From Desulfuromusa sp. (GTDB lineage: Bacteria; Desulfobacterota; Desulfuromonadia; Desulfuromonadales; Geopsychrobacteraceae): a stretch of 35,940 bases of DNA. Of the stretch, positions 8,466-17,852 are shown in pieces. Positions within the stretch are counted from its first letter, which is position 1. Each line of letters opens with the position of its first letter. The notes beneath the pieces are model-generated. The model made no database searches. It was given only the letters and a program-made list of their open reading frames with translations, and was not told where the DNA came from. The translations under genes were made by a program, and so were the position numbers. Location: contig JADGDX010000015.1 of assembly GCA_016744675.1 (NCBI GenBank), positions 22,995 to 58,934 on the forward strand. Direction: 5' to 3'.

Positions 8466-9443
8466 ATGAGTAAAGCAATCGGTCTTGTTTCTGGTGGGCT
8501 GGATAGCAGTCTCGCTGTCATGGCGTTGATGCGCCAGGGAATTGAGGTCACCGGGATCGCGTTTGTGACCCCTTTTTTTAACGCAGACAAAGCAAAACTT
8601 GCGGCTAAAGCAATTGGCCATAAGTTGATTATCGAAACGATCAGCGATATCCACTTGCAAGTGGTCAAAACTCCAAAATACGGCTATGGGCGCAATATGA
8701 ACCCGTGCATTGACTGTCATGCCTTAATGTTTCAACTTGCTGGGGAGCAGATGGTCAAAGATGGCTTCGACTTTCTCTTCTCCGGTGAAGTACTGGGTCA
8801 GCGCCCCATGAGCCAGAATGCAAATGCCCTTAAATCTGTCGCCAAACTCTCTGGCTTTGCCGATAAGATCATACGCCCTTTAAGTGCCAAGCTTTTAGAG
8901 ACCACCTCAATGGAGGAATCAGGGCTTGTGGACCGGGAACAACTCCTCGACTTTCAAGGGCGCTCCCGCAAACCCCAACAAGCACTTGCTAAACAATGGG
9001 GGCTCCTCGACTACCCGGCATCTGGAGGAGGATGCTTGTTGACAGAAGAAGGGTTTTCAAATCAGCTCCGCGACTTATTTCAACACCAGCCCGAGGCAAC
9101 GGTTGCCGAGGTAGAACTCCTCAAAGTTGGCCGACAATTTCGCCTCTCTGCAGCCTCCAAACTGATTCTCGGTCGCCATCGCTCTGACAACGAAGCGCTT
9201 CAACAACAAATGAAGCCCGACCAGACAAAGCTTCGCTGTCAAAACTTCAGTGGCCCCCTTGGATTATTCTGCGGCACTGCCGATCAGAACGACCTCGACA
9301 CAGCGGCGTCCATCGTTGCGTCTTATGGAAAAGGAAAAGATGAAGTTGAAGTCGACGTTCTCTGCATCACCAATGACAAAGAAGTTGTACGACGGGTCAA
9401 ACCGATGCTACGAGACGTATCGCGAAAACTGCTAATTAGGTAG
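8466..9443 (+). CDS. PP-loop ATP pyrophosphatase, ThiI/MnmA-like tRNA thiolation family
   Basis: This protein of about 325 residues starts with the ATP-pyrophosphatase P-loop SGGLDSS (residues 9-15), which adenylates a substrate carbonyl before sulfur or nitrogen transfer. A CxxC pair (Cys81 and Cys84 in NPCIDC) and GEVLGQRPMSQN follow, as in the two-part ThiI/TrmU-like proteins often labelled tRNA 2-thiouridylate or 4-thiouridine synthase in Geobacter. Residues about 190-325 form a second, less recognisable domain beginning after PASGGGCLLTEEGF. I chose the ATG at 8466 because GGAG lies six bases upstream. An in-frame ATG at 8454 would add four residues but lacks such a site. The exact tRNA or other substrate is not known from sequence. 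The gene is single and shares a bidirectional terminator with groEL. Confidence 0.82.
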   Translation: MSKAIGLVSGGLDSSLAVMALMRQGIEVTGIAFVTPFFNADKAKLAAKAIGHKLIIETISDIHLQVVKTPKYGYGRNMNPCIDCHALMFQLAGEQMVKDGFDFLFSGEVLGQRPMSQNANALKSVAKLSGFADKIIRPLSAKLLETTSMEESGLVDREQLLDFQGRSRKPQQALAKQWGLLDYPASGGGCLLTEEGFSNQLRDLFQHQPEATVAEVELLKVGRQFRLSAASKLILGRHRSDNEALQQQMKPDQTKLRCQNFSGPLGLFCGTADQNDLDTAASIVASYGKGKDEVEVDVLCITNDKEVVRRVKPMLRDVSRKLLIR

Positions 9444-9493
9444 AGAAGGTCTCGCAAGAACAAACCCCGTTATCCGCTATTGAGTAAATTCAT

Positions 9494-9535
9494 AAAAAAA
9501 TCCCCCACTAGAAAGTTTCCAGTGAGGGATTTTTG
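9494..9535. terminator. Bidirectional terminator between PP-loop gene and groEL
   Basis: A-rich sequence, then CCCCACT and AGTGAGGG arms around a loop GAAAGTTTCC, then a T-rich run, make a hairpin with A and U tracts on either side. It can stop transcription arriving from the PP-loop gene (plus) and from groEL (minus), which converge here. Confidence 0.85.
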
Positions 9536-9558
9536 TTTTGAGTCTAGGTGGGCAGAGC

Positions 9559-11226
<1,668 letters not shown>

Positions 11227-11275
11227 TTATTTAATAATTGTTTTTTTGCGATAATTTTATTCAGCAGTTTCGATT

Positions 11276-11382
11276 TTGTGTCTCGGCAAGGCACGAGCAG
11301 CGCAAAAGCGCAGCATAGCTTTATGCTATGTGAGCATTTGAGCAGCACAGCAACGCCGCCGGGGCGCAAAAGCGGAACCTGC
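11276..11382. repeat. Long imperfect hairpin element inside the groES-groEL spacer
   Basis: Perfect arms CATAGC and GCTATG around TTTAT form the core. The flanking arms continue to pair imperfectly outward for tens of bases, with CGCAAAAGCGCA on the left opposing TGAGCATTTGAG on the right. The style (GCAC..GAGCAGCGCAAAAGCGCAGCATAGC) resembles intergenic repeat elements of desulfuromonads. In the groESL transcript it would fold between the two cistrons and could affect mRNA stability or the GroES:GroEL ratio. Confidence 0.6.
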
Positions 11383-11673
11383 TTATTCCACTACGCCGAG
11401 AATGTCATCCTCACGCATAATCAGATATTCCACACCGTCAACTTTGATTTCACTTCCGGCATACTTACCAAACAAGACAAGATCGCCCTCTTTCACATCC
11501 AAAGGAAGAACTTTACCTTCTGCAGTTACTTTGCCTTTACCTGCAGCAACAATTTTTCCCTCTTGAGGCTTTTCCTTAGAAACAGTATCAGGGATAATGA
11601 TGCCACCTGCTGTTTTAGTTTCCTCTTCTACACGCTCGACAATAATACGATCTTGCAACGGTCTGATGTTCAT
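11383..11673 (-). CDS. groES: Co-chaperonin GroES (10 kDa)
   Basis: This 96-residue lid protein forms the heptameric cap of the GroEL chamber. It begins [20 protein letters not shown] and contains the mobile loop [20 protein letters not shown], which contacts GroEL, and the [19 protein letters not shown]-terminus typical of the family. An AAAGGAG ribosome site lies just upstream of the ATG. It is the first gene of the groESL operon, with a sigma-70 promoter and CIRCE operator 120-190 bp upstream. Confidence 0.98.
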   Translation of the reverse strand: MNIRPLQDRIIVERVEEETKTAGGIIIPDTVSKEKPQEGKIVAAGKGKVTAEGKVLPLDVKEGDLVLFGKYAGSEIKVDGVEYLIMREDDILGVVE

Positions 11674-11795
11674 GTTTAAACTCTCCTTTTACTTTCAATA
11701 TTATGGGCCAAAGGCCGTTATAACCAGTGTCTATCGAGAACAAAGCAAAAACAACACATAAGCATATTGAGTTTTATTTTTCCTTGGCTCTACCG

Positions 11796-11822
11796 TTAGC
11801 ACTCAGCGAGACAGAGTGCTAA
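11796..11822. promoter_or_regulatory. CIRCE operator (HrcA binding site) of groESL
   Basis: A perfect TTAGCACTC-N9-GAGTGCTAA inverted repeat lies immediately downstream of the groES promoter, around the predicted transcription start. This is the consensus bound by the heat-shock repressor HrcA. hrcA itself is not in the window. Confidence 0.97.
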
Positions 11823-11834
11823 CAATGGAAGACA

Positions 11835-11862
11835 ATAATAGTCGCCAATGGAATATTGTCAA
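11835..11862 (-). promoter_or_regulatory. Sigma-70 promoter of groESL
   Basis: Reading the minus strand, TTGACA (11862-11857) is followed after 16 bp by TATTAT (11840-11835). The predicted start near 11828 is right before the CIRCE element, the usual arrangement for HrcA-repressed genes. Confidence 0.85.
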
Positions 11863-12100
11863 GCGAATTATCTACAGGTCCTCATTTACAGCCCAAAACG
11901 ATCGAGACAAATCAAAGACAGGCAACGCCTAAGAAAGAGACGATCTTAAGTAAAACTAAACAGATCTCATTCGTAAACATCGATAAATCCGTTCTAAATA
12001 AAATATAAAACAAGCAAAAAATAACGGTTTCTTGGTAAAAAAAGACTCTTACAAACTCTTCAATTTCAACCATTTTTTTACTGGGAATAAAGAATTGAGA

Positions 12101-12129
12101 TTGACAATTTCAGCCATGTTCGCTATACA
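12101..12129 (+). promoter_or_regulatory. Sigma-70 promoter of the XRE-cupin regulator
   Basis: TTGACA at 12101-12106 and TATACA at 12124-12129 are separated by exactly 17 bp, with the ATG of the regulator about 50 bp downstream. The rest of 11863-12100 is AT-rich, with nothing else recognised. Confidence 0.75.
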
Positions 12130-12178
12130 AAACTATTAAAAACCTTTTCAAATCATCAATTTACCTGCTGGGAGCACT

Positions 12179-12739
12179 ATGGAATTCAACATCGGTCAAA
12201 AAATTAAAACGTTACGCAAAGAACGAAAGCTAACGCTACAGGATGTTGCCAATGAAACGGGTTTCTCACCTGCACTCATTTCACAAATCGAGAACAATAA
12301 TGTTTCTCCACCCATTGCAACACTATCAAAAATAGCTCGTTTTTTTGATGTGAAAATGAGCCATTTTTTTGAAGAGGGCGAAGGGTCATCGCGTTACGAG
12401 ATCGTTCGTCATGACGATCGTCGCATTGTCAGCCGCGTCATCTCTAAAGATGGAACAAAGCACGGCTACACCTACGAAACTCTCTCATACCGGAAAAAGA
12501 ACAAAAAAATGGAGCCGTTTTTTCTCACGGTTACCGAGCGAGCCCAAGAAGAAACGCTTTATAATCATGAAGGAGAAGAGTTTCTTCTGATCATCAGCGG
12601 CCAGGCAGAGATCATTCTTGATAATGAGCGTTTCACGTTGGATAAGGGAGATGCCGTCTATTTTGATTCAACAGTTAAGCATCGTCTTCTGGCAAAGGAG
12701 GGAGAAACCGTCGAAGTTTTGGCGGTTGTCACTCGCTAG
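12179..12739 (+). CDS. XRE-family transcriptional regulator with C-terminal cupin domain
   Basis: This 186-residue regulator has an N-terminal helix-turn-helix of the Cro/CI (XRE) type (IKTLRKERKLTLQDVANETG, with recognition region FSPALISQIENNNVSPPIATL, residues about 9-62). A C-terminal cupin-2 sensor domain (about 110-184) includes YNHEGEEFLLIISGQAEI and DKGDAVYFDSTVKHRLLA. Proteins of this layout bind a small ligand or metal in the cupin and control nearby metabolic genes. It lies upstream of, and co-oriented with, methylmalonyl-CoA mutase, so it may regulate that module (inference). A GGGAG ribosome site precedes the ATG. A 408-bp repeat-filled gap separates it from the mutase. Confidence 0.92.
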   Translation: MEFNIGQKIKTLRKERKLTLQDVANETGFSPALISQIENNNVSPPIATLSKIARFFDVKMSHFFEEGEGSSRYEIVRHDDRRIVSRVISKDGTKHGYTYETLSYRKKNKKMEPFFLTVTERAQEETLYNHEGEEFLLIISGQAEIILDNERFTLDKGDAVYFDSTVKHRLLAKEGETVEVLAVVTR

Positions 12740-12780
12740 AAAAACTTTATAGCCACCAGATACGAAGAAAATCAAAAGCC

Positions 12781-13094
12781 TTAACGGAGAGATGGAGAGT
12801 CACGCAGAGATCGCAGAGAAAATCTTACAAAGTGGGATTTTAAACTTAAAAATAGAGGCACTTGCAAAACCCTTAAACCTCCAGCAACTGTCATTCCCGC
12901 GCAGGCGGGAATCCAGAGGTTATAACGAGGTCATAGCATGGAAACTACTTGTCATTCCCGCGCAGGCGGGAATCCAGAGGTTTTCTGGAATCGTTTAAAA
13001 ACTGGATCCCCGTTTTCACGAGGATGACGACTTTTGCAAGAGGCTCAATAGATTCTGATTTTATTTTCTCTCTGCCTCTCCGTCTCTCCGTTAA
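12781..13094. repeat. Inverted-repeat element A (TTAACGGAGAG ends)
   Basis: Both ends of this 314-bp intergenic stretch read TTAACGGAGAGA pointing inward, followed by related GGAGAG and GCAGAGA tracts that pair with CTCTCTGCCTCTCC on the other side. The interior holds a second nested inverted repeat (GAGGCACTTGCAAAA near 12854 against TTTTGCAAGAGGCTC near 13033) and the dRS3-like repeats. It sits between the XRE-cupin gene and the mutase. Confidence 0.75.
12890..12982 (+). repeat. Two dRS3-like palindromic repeats
   Basis: Two identical 32-bp units (12890-12921 and 12951-12982) each contain the palindrome ATTCCCGCGCAGGCGGGAAT, which fits the ATTCCC-N8-GGGAAT pattern of the dRS3 repeats known from Neisseria. 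A degenerate copy in reverse orientation lies at about 13002-13028. They are nested inside element A. Confidence 0.7.
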
Positions 13095-13147
13095 AAAATC
13101 TTTTTGGTAGCTAATTTTGCTTTCAATTCAATGGGAGAAATACATCT

Positions 13148-15286
13148 ATGAGTAGCTTTGAAAAGAAAACCATTTCAGACTGGGAATCCCAGGCAAAAAA
13201 AGAGAAAAAGACTGAAGATCTCTCTAATTTCAAATGGGATACACCAGAAGGAATCAGCGTTAAACCTCTCTATACAGCGGCAGATACTGCCAATCTGGAA
13301 ACAGCCGACACCATGCCAGGACTCGCCCCTTTTGTCCGTGGTCCCATGGCAACAATGTATGCTGGTCGCCCGTGGACAGTGCGCCAGTATGCCGGCTTCT
13401 CAACGGCTGAAGAATCCAACGCATTTTACAAACGCAACCTAGCTGCCGGACAACAGGGTCTCTCTGTCGCCTTTGACCTGGCCACCCACCGCGGCTACGA
13501 TTCAGATCACCCCCGCGTAGAAGGTGATGTTGGCAAAGCAGGCGTTGCCATCGACTCCGTTGAAGACATGAAGATTCTGTTTGACAGCATTCCATTAGAC
13601 AAAGTCTCCGTTTCCATGACCATGAATGGTGCCGTTCTTCCAATCATGGCCAACTACATTGTCGCTGCTGAAGAGCAAGGGGTCAGTCAGGAAAAACTGG
13701 CGGGAACGATCCAAAATGATATCCTCAAAGAATTCATGGTGCGCAATACCTATATTTATCCGCCAACACCATCGATGCGGATCATTGGCGATATCATCGA
13801 ATTCACCAGTCAAAAAATGCCAAAGTTCAATTCCATTTCCATATCCGGCTACCACATTCAGGAAGCAGGAGCCAACAACGCTCTGGAACTTGCATTCACC
13901 TTAGCTGATGGCCTTGAATATGTCCGCGCAGCAATCGACAAAGGTCTCGATGTCGATTCATTTGCTCCACGCCTCTCCTTCTTCTTTGCCATCGGCATGA
14001 ACTTTTTCATGGAGGCATCAAAGCTACGCGCAGCTCGTTTTCTCTGGTCAAAAATGATGAGTCAATTTGCTCCTCAAAATCCCAAATCTTCGATGCTGCG
14101 GACCCACTGTCAAACATCAGGATGGTCACTGACTGAGCAAGATCCCTACAACAATGTTATCCGCACAACAATGGAAGCCATGGCTGCGGTCTTAGGCGGA
14201 ACTCAATCACTCCATACCAACGCCTTAGATGAAGCCATTGCCCTGCCAACCGACCACAGTGCCCGCATCGCCCGCAACACCCAGTTAGTCATTCAGGAAG
14301 AGTCGGGCATTTGCAACGTTGTTGATCCGCTAGGTGGTTCTTATTACGTCGAATCACTGACAAATTCACTAATCGAAGAAGCACAGAAAATACTCGATGA
14401 AATTGAAGACCTTGGCGGAATGACCAAAGCAATCGAATCGGGCATGCCTAAACTGCGCATTGAAGAATCAGCAGCTAAAAAACAAGCCGCAATTGATAGC
14501 GGTCGCGATGTCATCGTAGGTGTTAACAAATATCAAATGGCAGAAGAAGATGAGATTGAAGTTCTTGATGTTGACAACGATGCCGTTAGAGAATCGCAGA
14601 TAGCAAGACTCAACAAGATGCGTGCAGACCGTGACGAAGCCGCCTGTCAGCAAGCCCTTGACGCGATCACCGCAGCCTGCGAAAGTGGCAGCGGAAATCT
14701 TCTCGAACTCAGCGTTAACGCAGCACGCTTACGTGCCTCGGTGGGCGAAATTTCTGACGCCATGGAAAAGACGTTTGGCCGTCACAAAGCAGAAATCAAA
14801 CTTGTTACAGGAGCATACGGATCAGTCGTGAATCAGGATAGTGATTTTGCCGAACTGCAGAAACGCGTCGATGCCTTTGCCACCAAAGAAGGACGTCGTC
14901 CCCGAATTATGATTGCCAAAATGGGTCAAGATGGTCACGATCGCGGCGCTAAAGTGGTTGCAACTGCCTACGCTGATATTGGATTTGATGTCGATGTCGG
15001 CCCACTGTTCCAAACCCCTGAAGAAGCAGCGAAAATGGCCGTTGAAAATGATGTCCATGTCGTCGGGGTCTCAAGCCTCGCCGCCGGACACAAAACCCTC
15101 GTTCCACAACTGGTTGCCGAGCTCAATAAACTAGGAGCAGATGACATCGCTGTCGTCTGCGGCGGGGTCATTCCACGTCAGGATTACGATGCCCTCTTCG
15201 CAGCTGGCGCTAAAAAGATTTTTGGCCCCGGCACCTCGATCATCGTTTCTGGCGGTCAGACTCTGGATGCAATTGAAGGGAAATAA
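13148..15286 (+). CDS. mcm: Methylmalonyl-CoA mutase, single-chain, B12-dependent
   Basis: This 712-residue enzyme interconverts (R)-methylmalonyl-CoA and succinyl-CoA by adenosylcobalamin radical chemistry, in propionate formation or oxidation. Residues about 30-560 form the substrate-binding TIM barrel, with typical stretches such as [34 protein letters not shown] and [13 protein letters not shown]. Residues about 575-710 form the B12-binding domain with DGHDRG, where His597 would coordinate cobalt, then [16 protein letters not shown] and VVCGGVIP. Length matches the catalytic large chain, and no separate small subunit is present. It is followed by its chaperone MeaB and by methylmalonyl-CoA epimerase. 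A GGGAGAAA site lies upstream of the ATG. An inverted-repeat element separates it from each neighbour. Confidence 0.97.
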   Translation: MSSFEKKTISDWESQAKKEKKTEDLSNFKWDTPEGISVKPLYTAADTANLETADTMPGLAPFVRGPMATMYAGRPWTVRQYAGFSTAEESNAFYKRNLAAGQQGLSVAFDLATHRGYDSDHPRVEGDVGKAGVAIDSVEDMKILFDSIPLDKVSVSMTMNGAVLPIMANYIVAAEEQGVSQEKLAGTIQNDILKEFMVRNTYIYPPTPSMRIIGDIIEFTSQKMPKFNSISISGYHIQEAGANNALELAFTLADGLEYVRAAIDKGLDVDSFAPRLSFFFAIGMNFFMEASKLRAARFLWSKMMSQFAPQNPKSSMLRTHCQTSGWSLTEQDPYNNVIRTTMEAMAAVLGGTQSLHTNALDEAIALPTDHSARIARNTQLVIQEESGICNVVDPLGGSYYVESLTNSLIEEAQKILDEIEDLGGMTKAIESGMPKLRIEESAAKKQAAIDSGRDVIVGVNKYQMAEEDEIEVLDVDNDAVRESQIARLNKMRADRDEAACQQALDAITAACESGSGNLLELSVNAARLRASVGEISDAMEKTFGRHKAEIKLVTGAYGSVVNQDSDFAELQKRVDAFATKEGRRPRIMIAKMGQDGHDRGAKVVATAYADIGFDVDVGPLFQTPEEAAKMAVENDVHVVGVSSLAAGHKTLVPQLVAELNKLGADDIAVVCGGVIPRQDYDALFAAGAKKIFGPGTSIIVSGGQTLDAIEGK

Positions 15287-15295
15287 GACTACTTT

Positions 15296-15419
15296 TTAAC
15301 GGAGAGGCGCTGAGTTGGAGAGATGGAGAGTAAGGTCAAGATCTTCTTTCTGGTTTTAAAACCAAAAAGAAGCTTTTGATTTCTCCGCATTACTCTCCAC
15401 CTCTGCGTCTCTCCGTTAA
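15296..15419. repeat. Inverted-repeat element B, fully palindromic
   Basis: This 124-bp element starts TTAACGGAGAGGCGCTGAG and ends in the complement of TTAACGGAGAGACGCAGAG. Its two halves pair nearly end to end, with a perfect centre TGGTTTTAAAACCA. It fills the space between the mutase stop (10 bp away) and the meaB start, so it would form a long hairpin within the transcript. Confidence 0.85.
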
Positions 15420-15449
15420 ATTGTCTTTCTGTCACATAAGGTTCAGACT

Positions 15450-16427
15450 TTGCTAAACATTCAAAAACTCTCCGAAGGTGTGCTCTCCGGCAACGTCCGC
15501 TCCCTTGCCAAAGCAATCACCCTGATCGAAAGTCAGAATCCCGACCATTCAAAGAGTGCTGGCGAGCTGCTCGACAATCTTCTTCCCGATACAGGAAACT
15601 CCATCCGCATCGGGATTTCAGGGGTTCCGGGTGTGGGCAAAAGTACCTTTATTGAAGCCTTGGGAATGAACCTGCTGCAGCATGAGCATAAGATTGCAAT
15701 CCTTGCCGTAGATCCCTCATCTCAACTCTCTGGGGGTTCGATCTTGGGTGACAAAACCCGCATGGAAGAATTAGCGCGGGAAAAGAATGCTTTTATCCGC
15801 CCCTCACCCGCTGGCAAAACCCTTGGCGGAGTCGCCCAGAAAACCCGCGAAACCATGCTATTGTGTGAAGCGGCTGGCTACGATGTCATCATTGTGGAAA
15901 CCGTTGGGGTTGGGCAGTCCGAAATTGCCGTTGCCTCAATGGTCGATTTCTTCCTGCTTCTTCAACTGGCGAATGCCGGAGATGAACTTCAGGGGATCAA
16001 AAAAGGAGTGATGGAAATTGCCGATACCATCCTCATCAACAAAGCTGAAGGTGAAAATCGTCCCCGTGCAGAATTAGCACGGCAACAATATGAAAATGCC
16101 CTTCACCTACTCAAGCCAAAAAGTAAAAACTGGCAAGTTCCTGCATTGCTCTGCAGTGCCTTGCACAATCAAGGGATAGATGAGATCTGGCAAAAAGTCC
16201 TTGATTTTGTCACGACGATGAAACAGCACAATGAATTTGAAGAAAAACGCAAACTCCAAGCCACAGACTGGATGTGGGCAATTGTTATGGACGACCTGAA
16301 AAGTTTATTTTTAAGCGATACAAACGTTGCTGCCACGATTAATCAGGTTCAAGCGGGTGTAAGTCAGGGAACAACGACCCCCAGTGCAGCTGCAAGGAGG
16401 TTACTTGACGTGTTCAGAAGGCACTGA
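15450..16427 (+). CDS. meaB: MeaB/ArgK-type GTPase, methylmalonyl-CoA mutase chaperone
   Basis: This 325-residue G3E-family GTPase protects and reactivates methylmalonyl-CoA mutase and gates loading of adenosylcobalamin. It shows Walker A GVPGVGKST at residues 58-66, then AVDPSSQLSGGSILGDKTRM (switch region), ETVGVGQSE (switch II) and INKAEGENR as the guanine-specificity region. The C-terminal extension typical of MeaB/ArgK is present. I used a TTG start at 15450, with AAGG about ten bases upstream, because no ATG fits and the N-terminal sequence LNIQKLSEGVLSGNVRSLAK aligns well with family N-termini. It lies 30 bp after element B and just before element C. Same-strand placement after the mutase supports joint function. 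Confidence 0.94.
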   Translation: MLNIQKLSEGVLSGNVRSLAKAITLIESQNPDHSKSAGELLDNLLPDTGNSIRIGISGVPGVGKSTFIEALGMNLLQHEHKIAILAVDPSSQLSGGSILGDKTRMEELAREKNAFIRPSPAGKTLGGVAQKTRETMLLCEAAGYDVIIVETVGVGQSEIAVASMVDFFLLLQLANAGDELQGIKKGVMEIADTILINKAEGENRPRAELARQQYENALHLLKPKSKNWQVPALLCSALHNQGIDEIWQKVLDFVTTMKQHNEFEEKRKLQATDWMWAIVMDDLKSLFLSDTNVAATINQVQAGVSQGTTTPSAAARRLLDVFRRH

Positions 16428-16432
16428 TTTTT

Positions 16433-16892
16433 TTAACGGAGAGGGGGAGAGATGGAGAGCAACGCAGAGAGAATCGACAAACTCAACTCTTTGAGCGGTC
16501 AAATACTCGATTCAGCAATTGAGGTTCACCGCGTTCTCGGTGGACCAGGACTACTTGAGGTTGTGTACGAAGAAGCTTTAGCTCCGTGAAAATTTAATTG
16601 AAAGACAAATTCCGGTACCAGTTAAATACAAAGGGCATTACATAAGTAAACCTCTCATCATTGATCTCTTTGTAAACAAAAGTATAATTATTGAAGTTAA
16701 AAGTGTCAAAAAATATAACTCCGTGCACAACGCACAATTGTTAACATACCTTCGTCTGATGAATATTCCACTTGGTCTCATCATAAATTTTGGCGAAAAG
16801 TTTATTAAAAACGGTTTCCATAGAGTCGTGAATAATTTTCCAGGAGAATAGGGTTTTCTCCCCATCTCTCCATCTCAGCGTCTCTCCGTTAA
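16433..16892. repeat. Inverted-repeat element C, carrying a GxxExxY gene remnant
   Basis: This 460-bp element has TTAACGGAGAG ends in inverted orientation, extended inward by GGGGGAGAGATGGAGAG on the left and the complement of ACGCTGAGATGGAGAGATGG on the right. It lies between meaB and the epimerase gene. Unlike the short copies it contains a coding remnant, described separately, which starts inside the left terminal repeat. Confidence 0.82.
16452..16851 (+). pseudogene. Frameshifted GxxExxY family protein (PD-(D/E)XK-like)
   Basis: The first frame reads MESNAERIDKLNSLSGQILD and on to IEVHRVLGGPGLLEVVYEEAL, which carries the GxxExxY motif, then meets a stop at 16587-16589. Shifting one base at about 16576-16583 restores a second frame, LRENLIERQIPVPVKYKGHY followed by IIDLFVNKSIIIEVKSVKKY and AQLLTYLRLMNIPLGLIINF, ending at TAG 16849-16851. 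Together these give about 132 residues, the full length of the family, including the D and E-V-K residues of a PD-(D/E)XK nuclease-like core. One base gained in the first part, or an equivalent indel, breaks the gene. Its start codon and purine-rich upstream sequence lie inside the left arm of element C. Family function is not established. A sequencing error could also explain the frame break. Confidence 0.8.
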
Positions 16893-16906
16893 AAAAGGAG
16901 TCACCA

Positions 16907-17311
16907 ATGCTTAAAAAAATCAATCACATCGGTATCGCCGTAAAAAGTCTCGAAGATTCAATTCCCTTCTATCGCGATCAACTGGGGATGACGTTTGAGG
17001 GAACAGAAGAAGTCGCTGAGCAGAAAGTTAAGGTCGCCTTCTTGCAAATTGGTGAAAGTCGCATTGAACTTCTGGAACCAACATCAGAAGATTCACCGAT
17101 TGCGAAATTTCTGGAGAAAAAAGGGGAAGGGGTCCACCACATGGCCTACGATGTCGATGATGTTGAAGCCGCCATCAGCGACATGAAAGAAAAAGGGGTT
17201 CGCCTGATCGATGAAACCCCACGTCGCGGTGCTCACAACAGCTTAATTGCCTTTCTCCATCCCAAAGCAACCGGGGGAGTGCTAACAGAGATATGTCAGT
17301 CTAGCCATTAA
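16907..17311 (+). CDS. mce: Methylmalonyl-CoA epimerase
   Basis: This 134-residue enzyme of the vicinal oxygen chelate (glyoxalase) fold interconverts (S)- and (R)-methylmalonyl-CoA, feeding the mutase. Two VOC repeats are visible. The first starts INHIGIAVKSLEDSIPFYRD with the metal-ligand His, and IELLEPTSEDSPIAKFLEK carries a ligand Glu. The second has GVHHMAYDVDDVEAAI and ends at GGVLTEICQ. Length and order match the family. An AAAGGAG site precedes the ATG and is only a few bases beyond the end of element C. It completes the methylmalonyl-CoA module with mutase and MeaB and is followed by a terminator. Confidence 0.96.
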   Translation: MLKKINHIGIAVKSLEDSIPFYRDQLGMTFEGTEEVAEQKVKVAFLQIGESRIELLEPTSEDSPIAKFLEKKGEGVHHMAYDVDDVEAAISDMKEKGVRLIDETPRRGAHNSLIAFLHPKATGGVLTEICQSSH

Positions 17312-17328
17312 TCCAACAATCAAATATA

Positions 17329-17363
17329 GGGAGATGGCGATAGTTCTTTGTCCATCTCCCTTT
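17329..17363 (+). terminator. Hairpin terminator after the epimerase gene
   Basis: GGGAGATGG at 17329-17337 pairs with CCATCTCCC at 17352-17360, followed by TTT. The 9-bp stem lies 17 bp past the stop codon. The U tract is short. Confidence 0.7.
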
Positions 17364-17709
17364 ACAAAAAAACAATTCCGCTCACCGCATTTCAATAACA
17401 GCGTTCTACTATGAATACTTCCGTTATTTCAGCTAGTTGCCTTTGATTAATGATTTTTAAATTGACTAATTCCGATAAAAACTTATACTTGCCTTCAAAT
17501 TTCAGCAATCAATCCTCTCGATAGAGGGGCTGCAATGAACCAGCTTATTATTTTAACGTAGTGATTGTGGCAGAACTGACACGTTAGCTGTTGCAGCAAA
17601 ACAACAACACAGAATAATAACCGACCAACCAAAAGAAGAACACACGCAAAAACGGACCAAACAAACAGTATTTCAGATAGTTACAAGGAACAACAAAATA
17701 CCGTTCCAA
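17364..17709. other. AT-rich upstream region of the porin gene
   Basis: These 346 bp contain no open reading frame that looks real. Together with the sigma-54 promoter downstream, the stretch is where an enhancer-binding activator would be expected to bind. I could not identify a convincing palindromic activator site. Confidence 0.4.
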
Positions 17710-17726
17710 TTGGCACAATTTCTGCT
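17710..17726 (+). promoter_or_regulatory. Sigma-54 promoter of the porin gene
   Basis: TTGGCACAATTTCTGCT matches the -24/-12 consensus, with GG and GC elements exactly 10 bp apart. Transcription would begin near 17737 and give a leader of about 115 bases before the porin ATG. Confidence 0.75.
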
Positions 17727-17745
17727 TTACCTAATGAAACATAGC

Positions 17746-17822
17746 GCAGCGTAGACGCTGCACAAATCGAAAAAAGTAAATTGAGCAGACAAAATAAGCT
17801 ATCTAACGCCGAATGACTCGGC
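17746..17822 (+). promoter_or_regulatory. Porin 5' leader with two small hairpins
   Basis: GCAGCGT-AG-ACGCTGC at 17746-17761 and GCCGA-ATGAC-TCGGC at 17808-17822 lie between the predicted transcription start and the strong AAGGAGGT ribosome site. They may stabilise the abundant porin mRNA. A regulatory role is not shown. Confidence 0.4.
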
Positions 17823-17852
17823 AATTTCACTTACCTAAGGAGGTAACAAGAA

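Noticed and set aside
8466..9443. Considered as LarE, the sulfur-insertion enzyme for the LarA cofactor
   Set aside because: It has a PP-loop, but the CxxC and GEVLGQRP motifs and the C-terminal domain fit ThiI/MnmA-like proteins, and it is far from larA in another transcription unit.
11278..11679. 133-codon open frame antisense to groES and the hairpin spacer
   Set aside because: Shadow of groES; starts in the repeat element and has no recognisable features.
12792..12998. 68-codon open frame in the gap before the mutase
   Set aside because: It is a translation of element A and the dRS3-like repeats, with duplicated SFPRRRESR/VIPAQAGIQ-type peptides that are classic repeat artefacts.
12890..13028. 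Possible mini-CRISPR from two 32-bp repeats with a 29-bp spacer
   Set aside because: Only two direct copies, each strongly palindromic, a third degenerate copy is inverted, and no cas genes are present; it fits dispersed dRS3-like repeats better.
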